A program made the translations under genes and the position numbers. Shown piece after piece: positions 1 to 5,359 of a stretch of DNA of 6,808 nucleotides. The stretch's first letter is position 1, and every line of letters begins with the position of its first letter. The stretch is from an uncultured Bacilli bacterium (lineage in GTDB: Bacteria > Bacillota_I > Bacilli_A > RF39 > UBA660), in assembly GCA_947591175.1 (NCBI GenBank), contig CANQDB010000072.1:1-6808 (forward strand). Reading direction: 5' to 3'. The notes beneath the pieces are model-generated. The model was given only the letters and a program-made list of their open reading frames with translations. It was not told the DNA's origin and did not search any database.

Positions 1-24
1 AAAAACTAGAACGTACTTCTAGTT
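1..24 (-). terminator. Rho-independent terminator behind tRNA-Gly
   Basis: An 8-bp perfect inverted repeat, AACTAGAA (4-11) and TTCTAGTT (17-24), encloses a 5-nt loop. Read on the minus strand it is followed by a run of T (complement of positions 1-5) that continues to the window edge. It lies about 45 nt beyond the CCA end of the tRNA and would end its transcript. The U-tract is cut by the window, so its full length is unknown. Confidence 0.7.
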
Positions 25-69
25 AATGTATATTACTACTCGAAGAATTTTCCGAGTTTCCTATCAATC

Positions 70-143
70 TGGAGCGGATGAGGAGAATCGAACTCCCGTA
101 GTTAGCTTGGAAGGCTAAGGTTCTACCATTAAACTACATCCGC
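70..143 (-). tRNA. tRNA-Gly (anticodon UCC), CCA encoded
   Basis: The minus strand folds as a complete cloverleaf. The acceptor stem is GCGGATG/CATCCGC. The D-arm is GTTT/GAAC with GG in the loop. The anticodon stem TTAGC/GCTAA holds the loop CTTCCAA, which gives anticodon UCC (plus-strand positions 109-111) and reads GGA and probably other GGN codons. A 4-nt variable loop follows, then a T-arm GGGAG/CTCCT with loop TTCGATT. The discriminator base is U73, as usual for bacterial tRNA-Gly, and CCA is genomically encoded at 70-72. It is a single-gene unit with its own promoter and terminator. Confidence 0.97.
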
Positions 144-163
144 ATTCGTAAATGACAATACTA

Positions 164-193
164 ATTATACTTTAAGATAAAAAGACTTGTCAA
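164..193 (-). promoter_or_regulatory. Consensus promoter of tRNA-Gly
   Basis: On the minus strand a perfect -35 TTGACA (188-193) and a perfect -10 TATAAT (164-169) are separated by 18 nt. The predicted start lies about 15 nt upstream of the mature tRNA 5' end, so the leader is short. Perfect hexamers are expected for a stable-RNA gene. The promoter lies downstream of the preceding gene's terminator, so the tRNA is transcribed independently. Confidence 0.85.
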
Positions 194-232
194 TACTTTT
201 TTACGATTTTAGATGGGGATCGTTTCATTGTT

Positions 233-260
233 AAAAAAAGGAAGAACCTTAGCCTTCCTT
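233..260 (-). terminator. Terminator of the Mbeg1-like hydrolase gene
   Basis: On the minus strand the stem AAGGAAG/CTTCCTT (7 bp, 9-nt loop) is followed by seven T residues. The stem begins inside the TAA stop codon of the hydrolase gene (stop 259-261). Plus-strand bases 243-258, part of the stem and the whole loop, are identical to 16 nt of the nearby tRNA-Gly sequence in opposite orientation (see findings). Confidence 0.8.
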
Positions 261-1323
261 AGATATGGTGCACAATTAAAAACTTAAAAGATTCCAAATA
301 AAGATGCCTTGTCTCTTCGTCGATATCTTTCATATGCTTAATAACATTAAATACTTTATGCCAATCGGTATAACGGATTCCATCCAATGTTTTAACCCCA
401 CAGTTTTCTAAAACCTTAAAGAAAGATAACAACATCTTTTCCCTTTGAGCATCACTATAACGGAGTAGAAAATCGGCAACTCTAGTATCGAATATCTTAC
501 TCATATGCGATAGATCAGAATTAATTAAAGTACTATCCGAACACTTCCAATAATTGGTATCATGTTGTCTAAAACCGTGACTGTATGCGGCGACGACTTT
601 ATAAATAGGGGGAGTAAACAATAACAAACCAATCATACTTTCTCTTGGAACGTACATTTTTAACTTAGGTAATATTGTCTTAAACGAATTGGACTCAAAT
701 TCCTTTTTTCTAAAACCTGGGCCATCGATATTAAAGATGGCCTTAATTCTTTTTTGTATTCTTTTACTTGTATACATTGCGGCAACCATAGCTAAATTTC
801 CACCTTTAGAGTGACCTCCAACATATACAGTGCGATGATAAAACCTTACTACTTTCTTTAAATATTCAATCGAATCTAACTGGGATTGTACGGGGAATTT
901 ATAAGAAAGTTCAAAATCTTCTTTCCAGCCTCCGACCGAATTGTCAGTTCCTTCAAAAGAAACATAGAGAGTAGTTAAATTTAAATGAATACAAAGAGCC
1001 CCAAACTGTTTTTCTGAGTTCATTTCGTAAACGAAATCCGATAACAAACAATTTTGGTAACGCTTTCCATCTTTAATAATCTTTAAATTCTCTAAACATC
1101 CTCTAATAAAAAGTGCTTCATTAAAAAGACCATAGCGTCTAATTCTCTTAAGTAAAAGATTGACTGCTTGTATCATCGGGATTTTTCGATGACTATTTGG
1201 TACGATGCTACTCCAATTGAAATAAGATAACTGGGTAAAAAACAAATTATCCATTTCATTAAAAGGACACTCTTGAAAAGAGATATCTTTATATTGACGC
1301 AAATAATCCTTAATTGTGGCCAT
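259..1323 (-). CDS. Mbeg1-like (DUF2974) alpha/beta-hydrolase, lipase-like
   Basis: This 354-aa protein belongs to the Mbeg1-like/DUF2974 family of predicted lipase-like hydrolases common in Bacillota. Seen in the sequence: the family-type N-terminus (MATIKDYL, then PFNEMDNLFFTQLSY at 20-34); FEGTD and GGWKEDFELSY near 123-141; and the nucleophile elbow GGHSKGGN at 169-176 with Ser172. Candidate triad partners are Asp200 in NIDGPGF and His254 in SHGFRQHD. No signal peptide or membrane segment is evident, so it is probably cytosolic; the substrate is unknown. I place the start at the ATG at 1321-1323 because the family usually begins M-x-x-I-x-D-Y-L. An in-frame GTG six bases upstream (1327-1329) sits closer to the AGAGGG ribosome site and cannot be excluded. 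The gene has its own promoter, a terminator overlapping its stop, and is divergent from the lysin-like gene. Catalytic assignment is inferred from motif order. Confidence 0.85.
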   Translation of the reverse strand: MATIKDYLRQYKDISFQECPFNEMDNLFFTQLSYFNWSSIVPNSHRKIPMIQAVNLLLKRIRRYGLFNEALFIRGCLENLKIIKDGKRYQNCLLSDFVYEMNSEKQFGALCIHLNLTTLYVSFEGTDNSVGGWKEDFELSYKFPVQSQLDSIEYLKKVVRFYHRTVYVGGHSKGGNLAMVAAMYTSKRIQKRIKAIFNIDGPGFRKKEFESNSFKTILPKLKMYVPRESMIGLLLFTPPIYKVVAAYSHGFRQHDTNYWKCSDSTLINSDLSHMSKIFDTRVADFLLRYSDAQREKMLLSFFKVLENCGVKTLDGIRYTDWHKVFNVIKHMKDIDEETRHLYLESFKFLIVHHI

Positions 1324-1350
1324 ACACACTGCACCCTCTTTTTTGACCTT

Positions 1351-1379
1351 ATTATAACATAAGGCTTTTATTGTTACAA
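1351..1379 (-). promoter_or_regulatory. Promoter of the Mbeg1-like hydrolase gene
   Basis: On the minus strand, -35 TTGTAA (1374-1379, four of six consensus bases) and -10 TATAAT (1351-1356, perfect) are spaced by 17 nt. Transcription would start about 20 nt upstream of the start codon, just ahead of the AGAGGG ribosome site. Confidence 0.65.
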
Positions 1380-1380
1380 T
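1352..1380 (+). promoter_or_regulatory. Likely promoter of the M23/SH3 gene
   Basis: On the plus strand, TTATAA (1352-1357, weak -35) lies 17 nt before TACAAT (1375-1380, five of six -10 bases). It overlaps the opposing promoter almost completely, so RNA polymerase could not occupy both at once. An alternative -35, TTGACC (1343-1348), is better as a hexamer but has only a poor -10 (TTTTAT) at 17-nt spacing. Confidence 0.4.
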
Positions 1381-1408
1381 AAGTTTCCAAAATGAATAGG
1401 ATACAACG

Positions 1409-1418
1409 AAAGGAGGTG
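1409..1418 (+). promoter_or_regulatory. Strong ribosome binding site of the M23/SH3 gene
   Basis: AAAGGAGGTG is a near-perfect complement of the 16S rRNA 3' end and lies 4 nt before the ATG at 1423 (6 nt counted from GGAGG). It fixes the start codon and predicts efficient translation. Confidence 0.85.
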
Positions 1419-1422
1419 CACG

Positions 1423-2454
1423 ATGGAATATTTTACTTTTCCAATGGAAACCTTAAATGTTACGCAAAATTATTTAGGGACAGCATCACATTTGGAACAT
1501 ACGACAGGTGACCCCAAAGATTATCCAATCGATATTGCAGGAATCGATCAAGGCGAGTCCGCTGTCTTTGCGAGAGTCCCGTTAAAAGTAGTTGCCAAAA
1601 GGGGAATTGGTAATGCATCAGTTACTAATACTGTTTGGCTAGAAACGGGAAATCCGGTTATTACTCCAACTTTTGAAGATTATGCTTGGCTTACTTTAAC
1701 CCATTGGAACGATGGCGATATCGCGATGAAAAAATGGAGCGTTGGAATGACTATTCCAGCTGGATCAATTATTTGTTACGAAGGAAGAGATGGAGCCAGT
1801 GCTAATCATATTCATTTAGTATGTGGTCGCGGAAAATGTTCATCTTGGCAAGAAAATTCCAAAGGTAAATGGGTAATGTCTGGTTTATCTTTACCACCAG
1901 AACAAGTTCTTTTTATCGATTCATCATTTACGACAACTATCAAAAATAGAGGTAACTTAGATTGGAAAAACTTACCTCGCTATATTGGTACACCTGTTGA
2001 AAAAGATGATACTAAAGATCAATTAGGAGTTCTTGTGAATAAACTAAATGTGCGGATTGAACCAACGACCGCTTCAGATAGTTTAGGTTATATCAATTTA
2101 GGTATTTACGACTACGACGAAGTAAGAAAAGATGACACTTATACTTGGTATCACACTTCTGTTGGTTGGATTGCCGATAAAGGCGGATGGCTCATAATTT
2201 ACCCAAAGAAAGAAGAGGAAAATATGGAGATTGAGGAATTAAAAAAACAAGTGGCCGAGTTAGAACAAGAAAAAGAAAAACTCGTAAACCAAATAGTAGA
2301 GAAGGATACAACTATCAAAGAACTAGAAGATAAACTTAAAAACTATGATTTAGATCTCGGTACACTTTCAACTTTTACACCTAATGAAGATGGGTACTAT
2401 TATTTTAAATTGACAACTAAAGAGACCCTCTTATATAAAATTGAAACAGAGTAA
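1423..2454 (+). CDS. Lysin-like M23-type metallopeptidase with SH3b domain and coiled-coil tail
   Basis: The 343-aa product probably cleaves peptidoglycan peptide bonds. The N-terminal part (about 8-165) has M23/LytM features in order: VTQNYLG near 13-19; a first histidine (His26, or His23); PIDIAG with Asp37; His94 in LTLTHWND; and the HxH pair His129/His131 in ANHIHLVCG. These match the family's zinc ligands and catalytic histidine, although the first His-to-Asp gap (10 residues from His26) is longer than the usual HxxxD. Residues about 200-260 (LNVRIEPTTASDSLGYI onward) look like a bacterial SH3 wall-binding domain. Residues 268-310 form a regular coiled coil with a/d positions at 270, 273, 277, 280 through 308. 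A short tail of about 33 residues follows. There is no signal peptide, as in phage endolysins, yet no holin or phage gene is visible nearby. Alternatives are a domesticated phage lysin or a protein released by lysis. Confidence 0.78.
   Translation: MEYFTFPMETLNVTQNYLGTASHLEHTTGDPKDYPIDIAGIDQGESAVFARVPLKVVAKRGIGNASVTNTVWLETGNPVITPTFEDYAWLTLTHWNDGDIAMKKWSVGMTIPAGSIICYEGRDGASANHIHLVCGRGKCSSWQENSKGKWVMSGLSLPPEQVLFIDSSFTTTIKNRGNLDWKNLPRYIGTPVEKDDTKDQLGVLVNKLNVRIEPTTASDSLGYINLGIYDYDEVRKDDTYTWYHTSVGWIADKGGWLIIYPKKEEENMEIEELKKQVAELEQEKEKLVNQIVEKDTTIKELEDKLKNYDLDLGTLSTFTPNEDGYYYFKLTTKETLLYKIETE
2214..2226 (+). promoter_or_regulatory. Candidate internal ribosome site and start in the M23/SH3 gene
   Basis: AGAGGA (2214-2219) lies 4 nt before an in-frame ATG at 2224-2226 (Met268). 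Initiation here would make a 76-aa protein of the coiled coil plus C-terminal tail only. The start falls exactly at the boundary between the SH3b-like domain and the coiled coil. The purine-rich bases also encode a Lys/Glu run, so the site may be a by-product of composition. Confidence 0.35.
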
Positions 2455-2476
2455 AAAGAGCACTTTCGCTCTTTTT
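2453..2476. terminator. Bidirectional terminator shared by the M23/SH3 gene and tspO
   Basis: AAAAAGAGC (2453-2461) and GCTCTTTTT (2468-2476) form a 9-bp stem with a 6-nt loop. The A-run and T-run flanks make it work on both strands. It overlaps the stop codons of both convergent genes (plus-strand TAA at 2452-2454, minus-strand TAA at 2475-2477), so it is the only separation between them. Confidence 0.88.
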
Positions 2477-2942
2477 AATTTAGTAAGTATATGCCAATTG
2501 TAAGATAAGTTGCAAATAGTATCCATAATAGGTAAGGTATATTTAAATAAGCAGATACCTTTTTCTCTTTAAAGAATCTATAAATTAGATAGATGACCAA
2601 GACATCCAATAGAATAATCCAAGCAATCGCTAAAAGTCTTAATTTCCATAAGAAGAAAATCAAAGACCAAAAAGCATTTACGGCTAATTGCACGTAGTAA
2701 ACTGTCGAAGTAATTGGCGTCTCTTCACGATATTCTTTCTTATATAAACAATAAGATAAACCCATTAGAAGATAGATAACAGTCCAAGCAATTGGAAAAA
2801 GAATACTAGGTGGAGCTAAAGGTGGTTGTTTCAAAGTGTTATAATCGATACTTTTCGAAATAACTAAACTGACAAGTCCTCCTACTAAAAGTGGAAAAAA
2901 GAGATAAAAGGCACTCTTTAATTTTTCTTTCACATTTTTCAT
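2475..2942 (-). CDS. tspO: TspO/MBR (peripheral benzodiazepine receptor-like) membrane protein
   Basis: The 155-aa protein is the usual size for TspO, a five-helix membrane protein that binds porphyrins and related ligands and is linked to stress and tetrapyrrole handling in bacteria. Five hydrophobic segments are visible, near residues 12-28, 46-66, 79-99, 103-123 and 131-153. Family signatures are QPPLAPPSILFPIAWTVIYL (39-58), NAFWSLIFF (89-97) and PYLLWILFATYL (136-147). No heme-synthesis gene is nearby, so the local ligand is unknown. The ATG at 2940-2942 directly abuts its only ribosome-site-like sequence (AGAAAGG), leaving no spacer; a GTG at codon 4 (2931-2933) has proper spacing and is a plausible alternative start that costs three residues. 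It is transcribed alone. Confidence 0.93.
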   Translation of the reverse strand: MKNVKEKLKSAFYLFFPLLVGGLVSLVISKSIDYNTLKQPPLAPPSILFPIAWTVIYLLMGLSYCLYKKEYREETPITSTVYYVQLAVNAFWSLIFFLWKLRLLAIAWIILLDVLVIYLIYRFFKEKKVSAYLNIPYLLWILFATYLTIGIYLLN

Positions 2943-3014
2943 CCTTTCTAATTAATCCTATGTCACGAAATTTGTAAAAATGTTTCTCTTTTTAGTATGA
3001 ATGGGAAAGAAAAG

Positions 3015-3023
3015 ATTATACCA
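3015..3023 (-). promoter_or_regulatory. Extended -10 promoter of tspO
   Basis: On the minus strand TGGTATAAT (3015-3023) is a perfect -10 with the TGn extension, which can make up for the poor -35 region seen upstream. The predicted leader is about 65 nt. I see no riboswitch or clear hairpin in it. Confidence 0.5.
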
Positions 3024-3036
3024 AGCAAAGAAAAAA

Positions 3037-3065
3037 TTTACTTAATACGAAAATTTGAGTATAAT
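3037..3065 (+). promoter_or_regulatory. Promoter of the PHP-domain gene
   Basis: TTTACT (3037-3042, four of six -35 bases) and TATAAT (3060-3065, perfect) are 17 nt apart. The start would be near 3072, leaving a leader of under 20 nt that holds the GAGGGTGA ribosome site. Confidence 0.7.
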
Positions 3066-3089
3066 AAAAAGCACTAGAGGGTGATTAAA

Positions 3090-3965
3090 ATGCAAAAAGA
3101 AAACAAACAAGGACTTATCGATTTACATATTCACAGTGTCTTTTCAGATGGTGAATATTATCCCGATCAATTAATTAAATTAGCTAAAGCCAAAGGTATA
3201 ACGACAATGGCAATTACTGACCACGATACAACCAAGGGATGTCAATATATTTTTTCGAAAGATGCAAGTACGTTTGATGGGATTCATTTTATTCCTGGAA
3301 TCGAATTGACAGTCAAAGTTACCAAGGGAAGAATGCATCTTTTAGGTTATGGCCTTAATGTGTATGATACTACTTTAAACAATAGATTAGAAGAACTCGA
3401 TAGGGAAGGCCGGATGAAAATCAGGCATTTATTCCAAGTCCTCGAAAGTGATTATGGACTTAGGTTTACCGAAAGTGAAATAGAGACACTTTTAAGTGCC
3501 AACCATAACATTGGTCGACCAGATGTAGCTAAACTTTGTATTCAAAAGGGTTATGTTCAAACAGTAGATGAAGCTTTCGACAAATATTTGATTACTTCCT
3601 ACAATAAAATTCGCGGTAATTACAAAGGACTTTCTTGTGAAGAAGCCCTATATTTACTTAAGCAAAGTGGGGCTCTTCCTGTTTTAGCCCATCCTTATAC
3701 ACTTGAACTTAATAAGGATGAGCTTCGTACTTTAATGCGCCAAATGCAAACTTTGGGGTTAAAAGGAGTCGAAGTATATCATTCGAGCCAAGCACCTGAA
3801 ATGCGAGAAATCTGTCACGAAATAGCCACAGAACTAGGTCTTTATGAAAGTGGTGGAAGCGACTATCATGGACCAACTGTAAAACCGGCAATCGAACTAG
3901 GCACGGGCAAAAATAACAATCTAAAAATCAAAAAACTTTCGTTACTTGACCATCTTGTCACATAA
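3090..3965 (+). CDS. PHP-domain phosphoesterase, YciV/TrpH (RNase AM) type
   Basis: The 291-aa protein resembles the COG0613 group, which includes 3',5'-nucleoside bisphosphate phosphatase and E. coli YciV (RNase AM, trimming rRNA 5' ends). Metal-binding PHP motifs occur in order: DLHIHS with His13/His15 and Asp20; TDHD at 43-46; Glu72 in PGIEL; His83 in RMHLLGY; AHP with His201; His231 in EVYHS; and GGSDYHG at 255-261. These predict a multinuclear metal site, and the length fits the family. The segment at 142-148 reads GRPDVAK where relatives usually carry GRPH, so Asp145 replaces a commonly conserved His. The start is the ATG at 3090: a GTG in frame 9 nt upstream (3081) overlaps the GAGGGTGA ribosome site itself. 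The exact substrate (pAp-like nucleotide or RNA end) cannot be told from sequence. No terminator separates it from the peptidase gene downstream. Confidence 0.88.
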   Translation: MQKENKQGLIDLHIHSVFSDGEYYPDQLIKLAKAKGITTMAITDHDTTKGCQYIFSKDASTFDGIHFIPGIELTVKVTKGRMHLLGYGLNVYDTTLNNRLEELDREGRMKIRHLFQVLESDYGLRFTESEIETLLSANHNIGRPDVAKLCIQKGYVQTVDEAFDKYLITSYNKIRGNYKGLSCEEALYLLKQSGALPVLAHPYTLELNKDELRTLMRQMQTLGLKGVEVYHSSQAPEMREICHEIATELGLYESGGSDYHGPTVKPAIELGTGKNNNLKIKKLSLLDHLVT

Positions 3966-3982
3966 GTTTTCCTTGTTATAAT
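3955..3982 (+). promoter_or_regulatory. Promoter of the M3-like peptidase gene, inside the end of the PHP gene
   Basis: TTGTCA (3955-3960, five of six -35 bases) and TATAAT (3977-3982, perfect, preceded by TGT as an extended -10) are 16 nt apart. It spans the stop codon of the PHP gene at 3963-3965. The peptidase gene can therefore be transcribed alone as well as by read-through. Confidence 0.7.
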
Positions 3983-4012
3983 AAGCCCTAGTAAAAAAGG
4001 GGAGTGGATAAA

Positions 4013-5341
4013 ATGGATGCTTTAGCTGATAGAGAACAATATGAACTATATTTTTTCCTTGAACAACATCTTCTTGCTCAAGAAGATCCTATCTATAAAG
4101 AGAATACCAGTATCGCTTTTGATTTAGCTTCCATCTACCAGGAAGTTAGTATTCGTTATTTTGAACAAACAGGTATAAAGTTAGATAGCACTAAAGACGA
4201 AAATCAAAAACAACTATACGAATGGATTCAACAAAAAGAAAGATATCATCTTTTAACGGAGCAGCTAAAACTTATGCTTGATTGTATTGCTAATCCTAGT
4301 ATCTTGGATGAATCATCTAAACCTGATTATTTTTTAATTACCAACTTACTTCCTTTAGTTAACATTATGAATGATGAAGGAGTTCGTACCTTAGGTAAAA
4401 CTAAGCCTCAAGTAGTACCTTTAAGTTACCATTCGGATAGAGAAATAAACAAGTTAGTAGAAGAAATTTTAGTTGAAATAGATCCGACAGAAAAATGGCT
4501 TTCTATTTATCAAAGGGCTCAAGAAGAAGGAAGTTTTATCGATTATTTAAGTCTTCCCCCCGAAATGCGAATGAATTACCAAATGATTGAAGAACCTGAT
4601 GGATCTCTTAATGCTACCTTTTTAACTTCAACTGGACAATTCTCGTTTGTAACTTATCAAAACACCTTGGAAGATGTGGCGACTATTCTTCACGAGTTTA
4701 CTCATTATATATACTATGAAAAAAACAAAGAAGTAGCCTCACTTACCTTACGTGAATTTAGTCCTATTTTCTATGAAAAATATGGATTACTATCTCTCAG
4801 TAGAAAGGGTTATCCACTAGAAGAATTATTGTCCATCGATAGAAAAAGAAGAGATAACACCGGAGTTTTAGCGAGAAGTAATGCTTGCTTATATAATTAT
4901 TTGAGTATGCTTTTGCAAGATGGAACTATTCGTGAAGAGAAAGATATAAGTTTTAATTTTAGAGCTCAAAATAAGATATTATCAATGATGACTAATAAGA
5001 TGAAACGAGATATAAAAACAAACTCTCCGGAATTTTTTGATCCAATAAAGTTTTCTCATATAAATTGTGATTTTGCTGTAATGTACTTAATTCGTCATCC
5101 TGAATCTTTTTATACTGAATATCCTTATGTTGTCGGTACTCATTTTGCAACAAAGGCTATCAATAATTTATCGAAAAATCAAGCCATCTTAGTAAGAATG
5201 AAAGAATATACTGAAAAAGCAAACGAAATAGATCCATATCTCATATTTGAAGGTATTGGAGGAAATCCAAGAAATTTGGGACTTACTCCTATTGACCAAG
5301 ATTTAAAAACTTGTCTCCAAAAGAAAAAGAGTCTCTTTTAA
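4013..5341 (+). CDS. Divergent M3-like (oligoendopeptidase-type) zinc metallopeptidase
   Basis: The 442-aa protein carries the gluzincin motif HEFTH at 227-231 (zinc ligands His227 and His231, catalytic Glu228). The likely third ligand is Glu248 in LREFSPIFYEKY, resembling the E-x-x-S-x-F-x-E block of M3 oligoendopeptidase F. YPYVVGTHFATKA (370-382) and a C-terminal FEGIGGNPRNLGLTPID (412-428) recall the Y-x-G and GGS...P...AGVD ends of the same family. It is much shorter than typical PepF (about 600 aa). The first 200 residues are acidic and helix-like and I do not recognise them. There is no signal peptide or membrane segment, so it is probably a cytosolic oligopeptidase, but the substrate is unknown. 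The start is the ATG at 4013: the in-frame GTG at 4004 lies in the AAGGGGAG ribosome site. The family call is by motif order and remote. Confidence 0.68.
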   Translation: MDALADREQYELYFFLEQHLLAQEDPIYKENTSIAFDLASIYQEVSIRYFEQTGIKLDSTKDENQKQLYEWIQQKERYHLLTEQLKLMLDCIANPSILDESSKPDYFLITNLLPLVNIMNDEGVRTLGKTKPQVVPLSYHSDREINKLVEEILVEIDPTEKWLSIYQRAQEEGSFIDYLSLPPEMRMNYQMIEEPDGSLNATFLTSTGQFSFVTYQNTLEDVATILHEFTHYIYYEKNKEVASLTLREFSPIFYEKYGLLSLSRKGYPLEELLSIDRKRRDNTGVLARSNACLYNYLSMLLQDGTIREEKDISFNFRAQNKILSMMTNKMKRDIKTNSPEFFDPIKFSHINCDFAVMYLIRHPESFYTEYPYVVGTHFATKAINNLSKNQAILVRMKEYTEKANEIDPYLIFEGIGGNPRNLGLTPIDQDLKTCLQKKKSLF

Positions 5342-5359
5342 TTAGAAAATCTTTTTTTT
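5325..5359. terminator. Weak, possibly bidirectional terminator between the peptidase gene and glmS
   Basis: AAAAGAG (5325-5331) and CTCTTTT (5333-5339) form a near-continuous palindrome that can fold as a 6-bp AT-rich stem with a 3-nt loop. It overlaps the peptidase stop codon. A run of eight T (5352-5359) follows 12 nt later on the plus strand; on the minus strand the stem runs into a T-rich stretch. It is weaker than the other terminators here. No other terminator is visible in the 16-nt gap between these convergent genes. Confidence 0.4.

Larger units (their letters stand above)
1347..1382. repeat. Two inverted repeats (operator-like) in the divergent promoter region
   Basis: Two palindromes lie side by side. 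CCTTAT (1347-1352) and ATAAGG (1359-1364) flank a 6-nt centre. TTATTGT (1368-1374) and ACAATAA (1376-1382) flank a single base. The first covers the -10 of the minus-strand promoter; the second covers its -35 and the likely -10 of the plus-strand promoter. This placement would suit a repressor acting on both genes, but AT-rich promoter DNA makes palindromes fairly often, so function is only inferred. Confidence 0.45.

Noticed and set aside
233..260. T-box-like tRNA-sensing element, given the GGA and tRNA complementarity
   Set aside because: It sits at the 3' end of a gene, not in a 5' leader. I see no Stem I architecture and no antiterminator with the T-box sequence, and nothing downstream but the tRNA itself.
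1324..1329. GTG start two codons upstream for the Mbeg1-like gene
   Set aside because: The family start M-x-x-I-x-D-Y-L fits the ATG at 1321-1323. The GTG is kept only as an alternative because it lies closer to the ribosome site.
70..2454. Prophage integrated at tRNA-Gly (tRNA, duplicated 16-mer, lysin-like gene)
   Set aside because: The duplicated segment is inverted rather than direct as att sites would be, and no integrase, holin or structural phage gene is present. Only an old remnant could be imagined.
3081..3089. GTG start three codons upstream for the PHP gene
   Set aside because: The GTG is part of the GAGGGTGA ribosome site, which is correctly spaced for the ATG at 3090.
2943..3089. 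Possible small gene or riboswitch in the tspO/PHP intergenic region
   Set aside because: The region is explained by two divergent promoters and short leaders. I saw no plausible coding frame with a ribosome site and no known aptamer motif.
3709..3891. A 60-codon open frame on the minus strand inside the PHP gene
   Set aside because: It lies wholly antisense within a well-supported gene whose motifs span the same bases. The product has no recognisable motif and no convincing ribosome site was noted.
4004..4012. GTG start three codons upstream for the M3-like peptidase gene
   Set aside because: The GTG overlaps the AAGGGGAG ribosome site, which serves the ATG at 4013.
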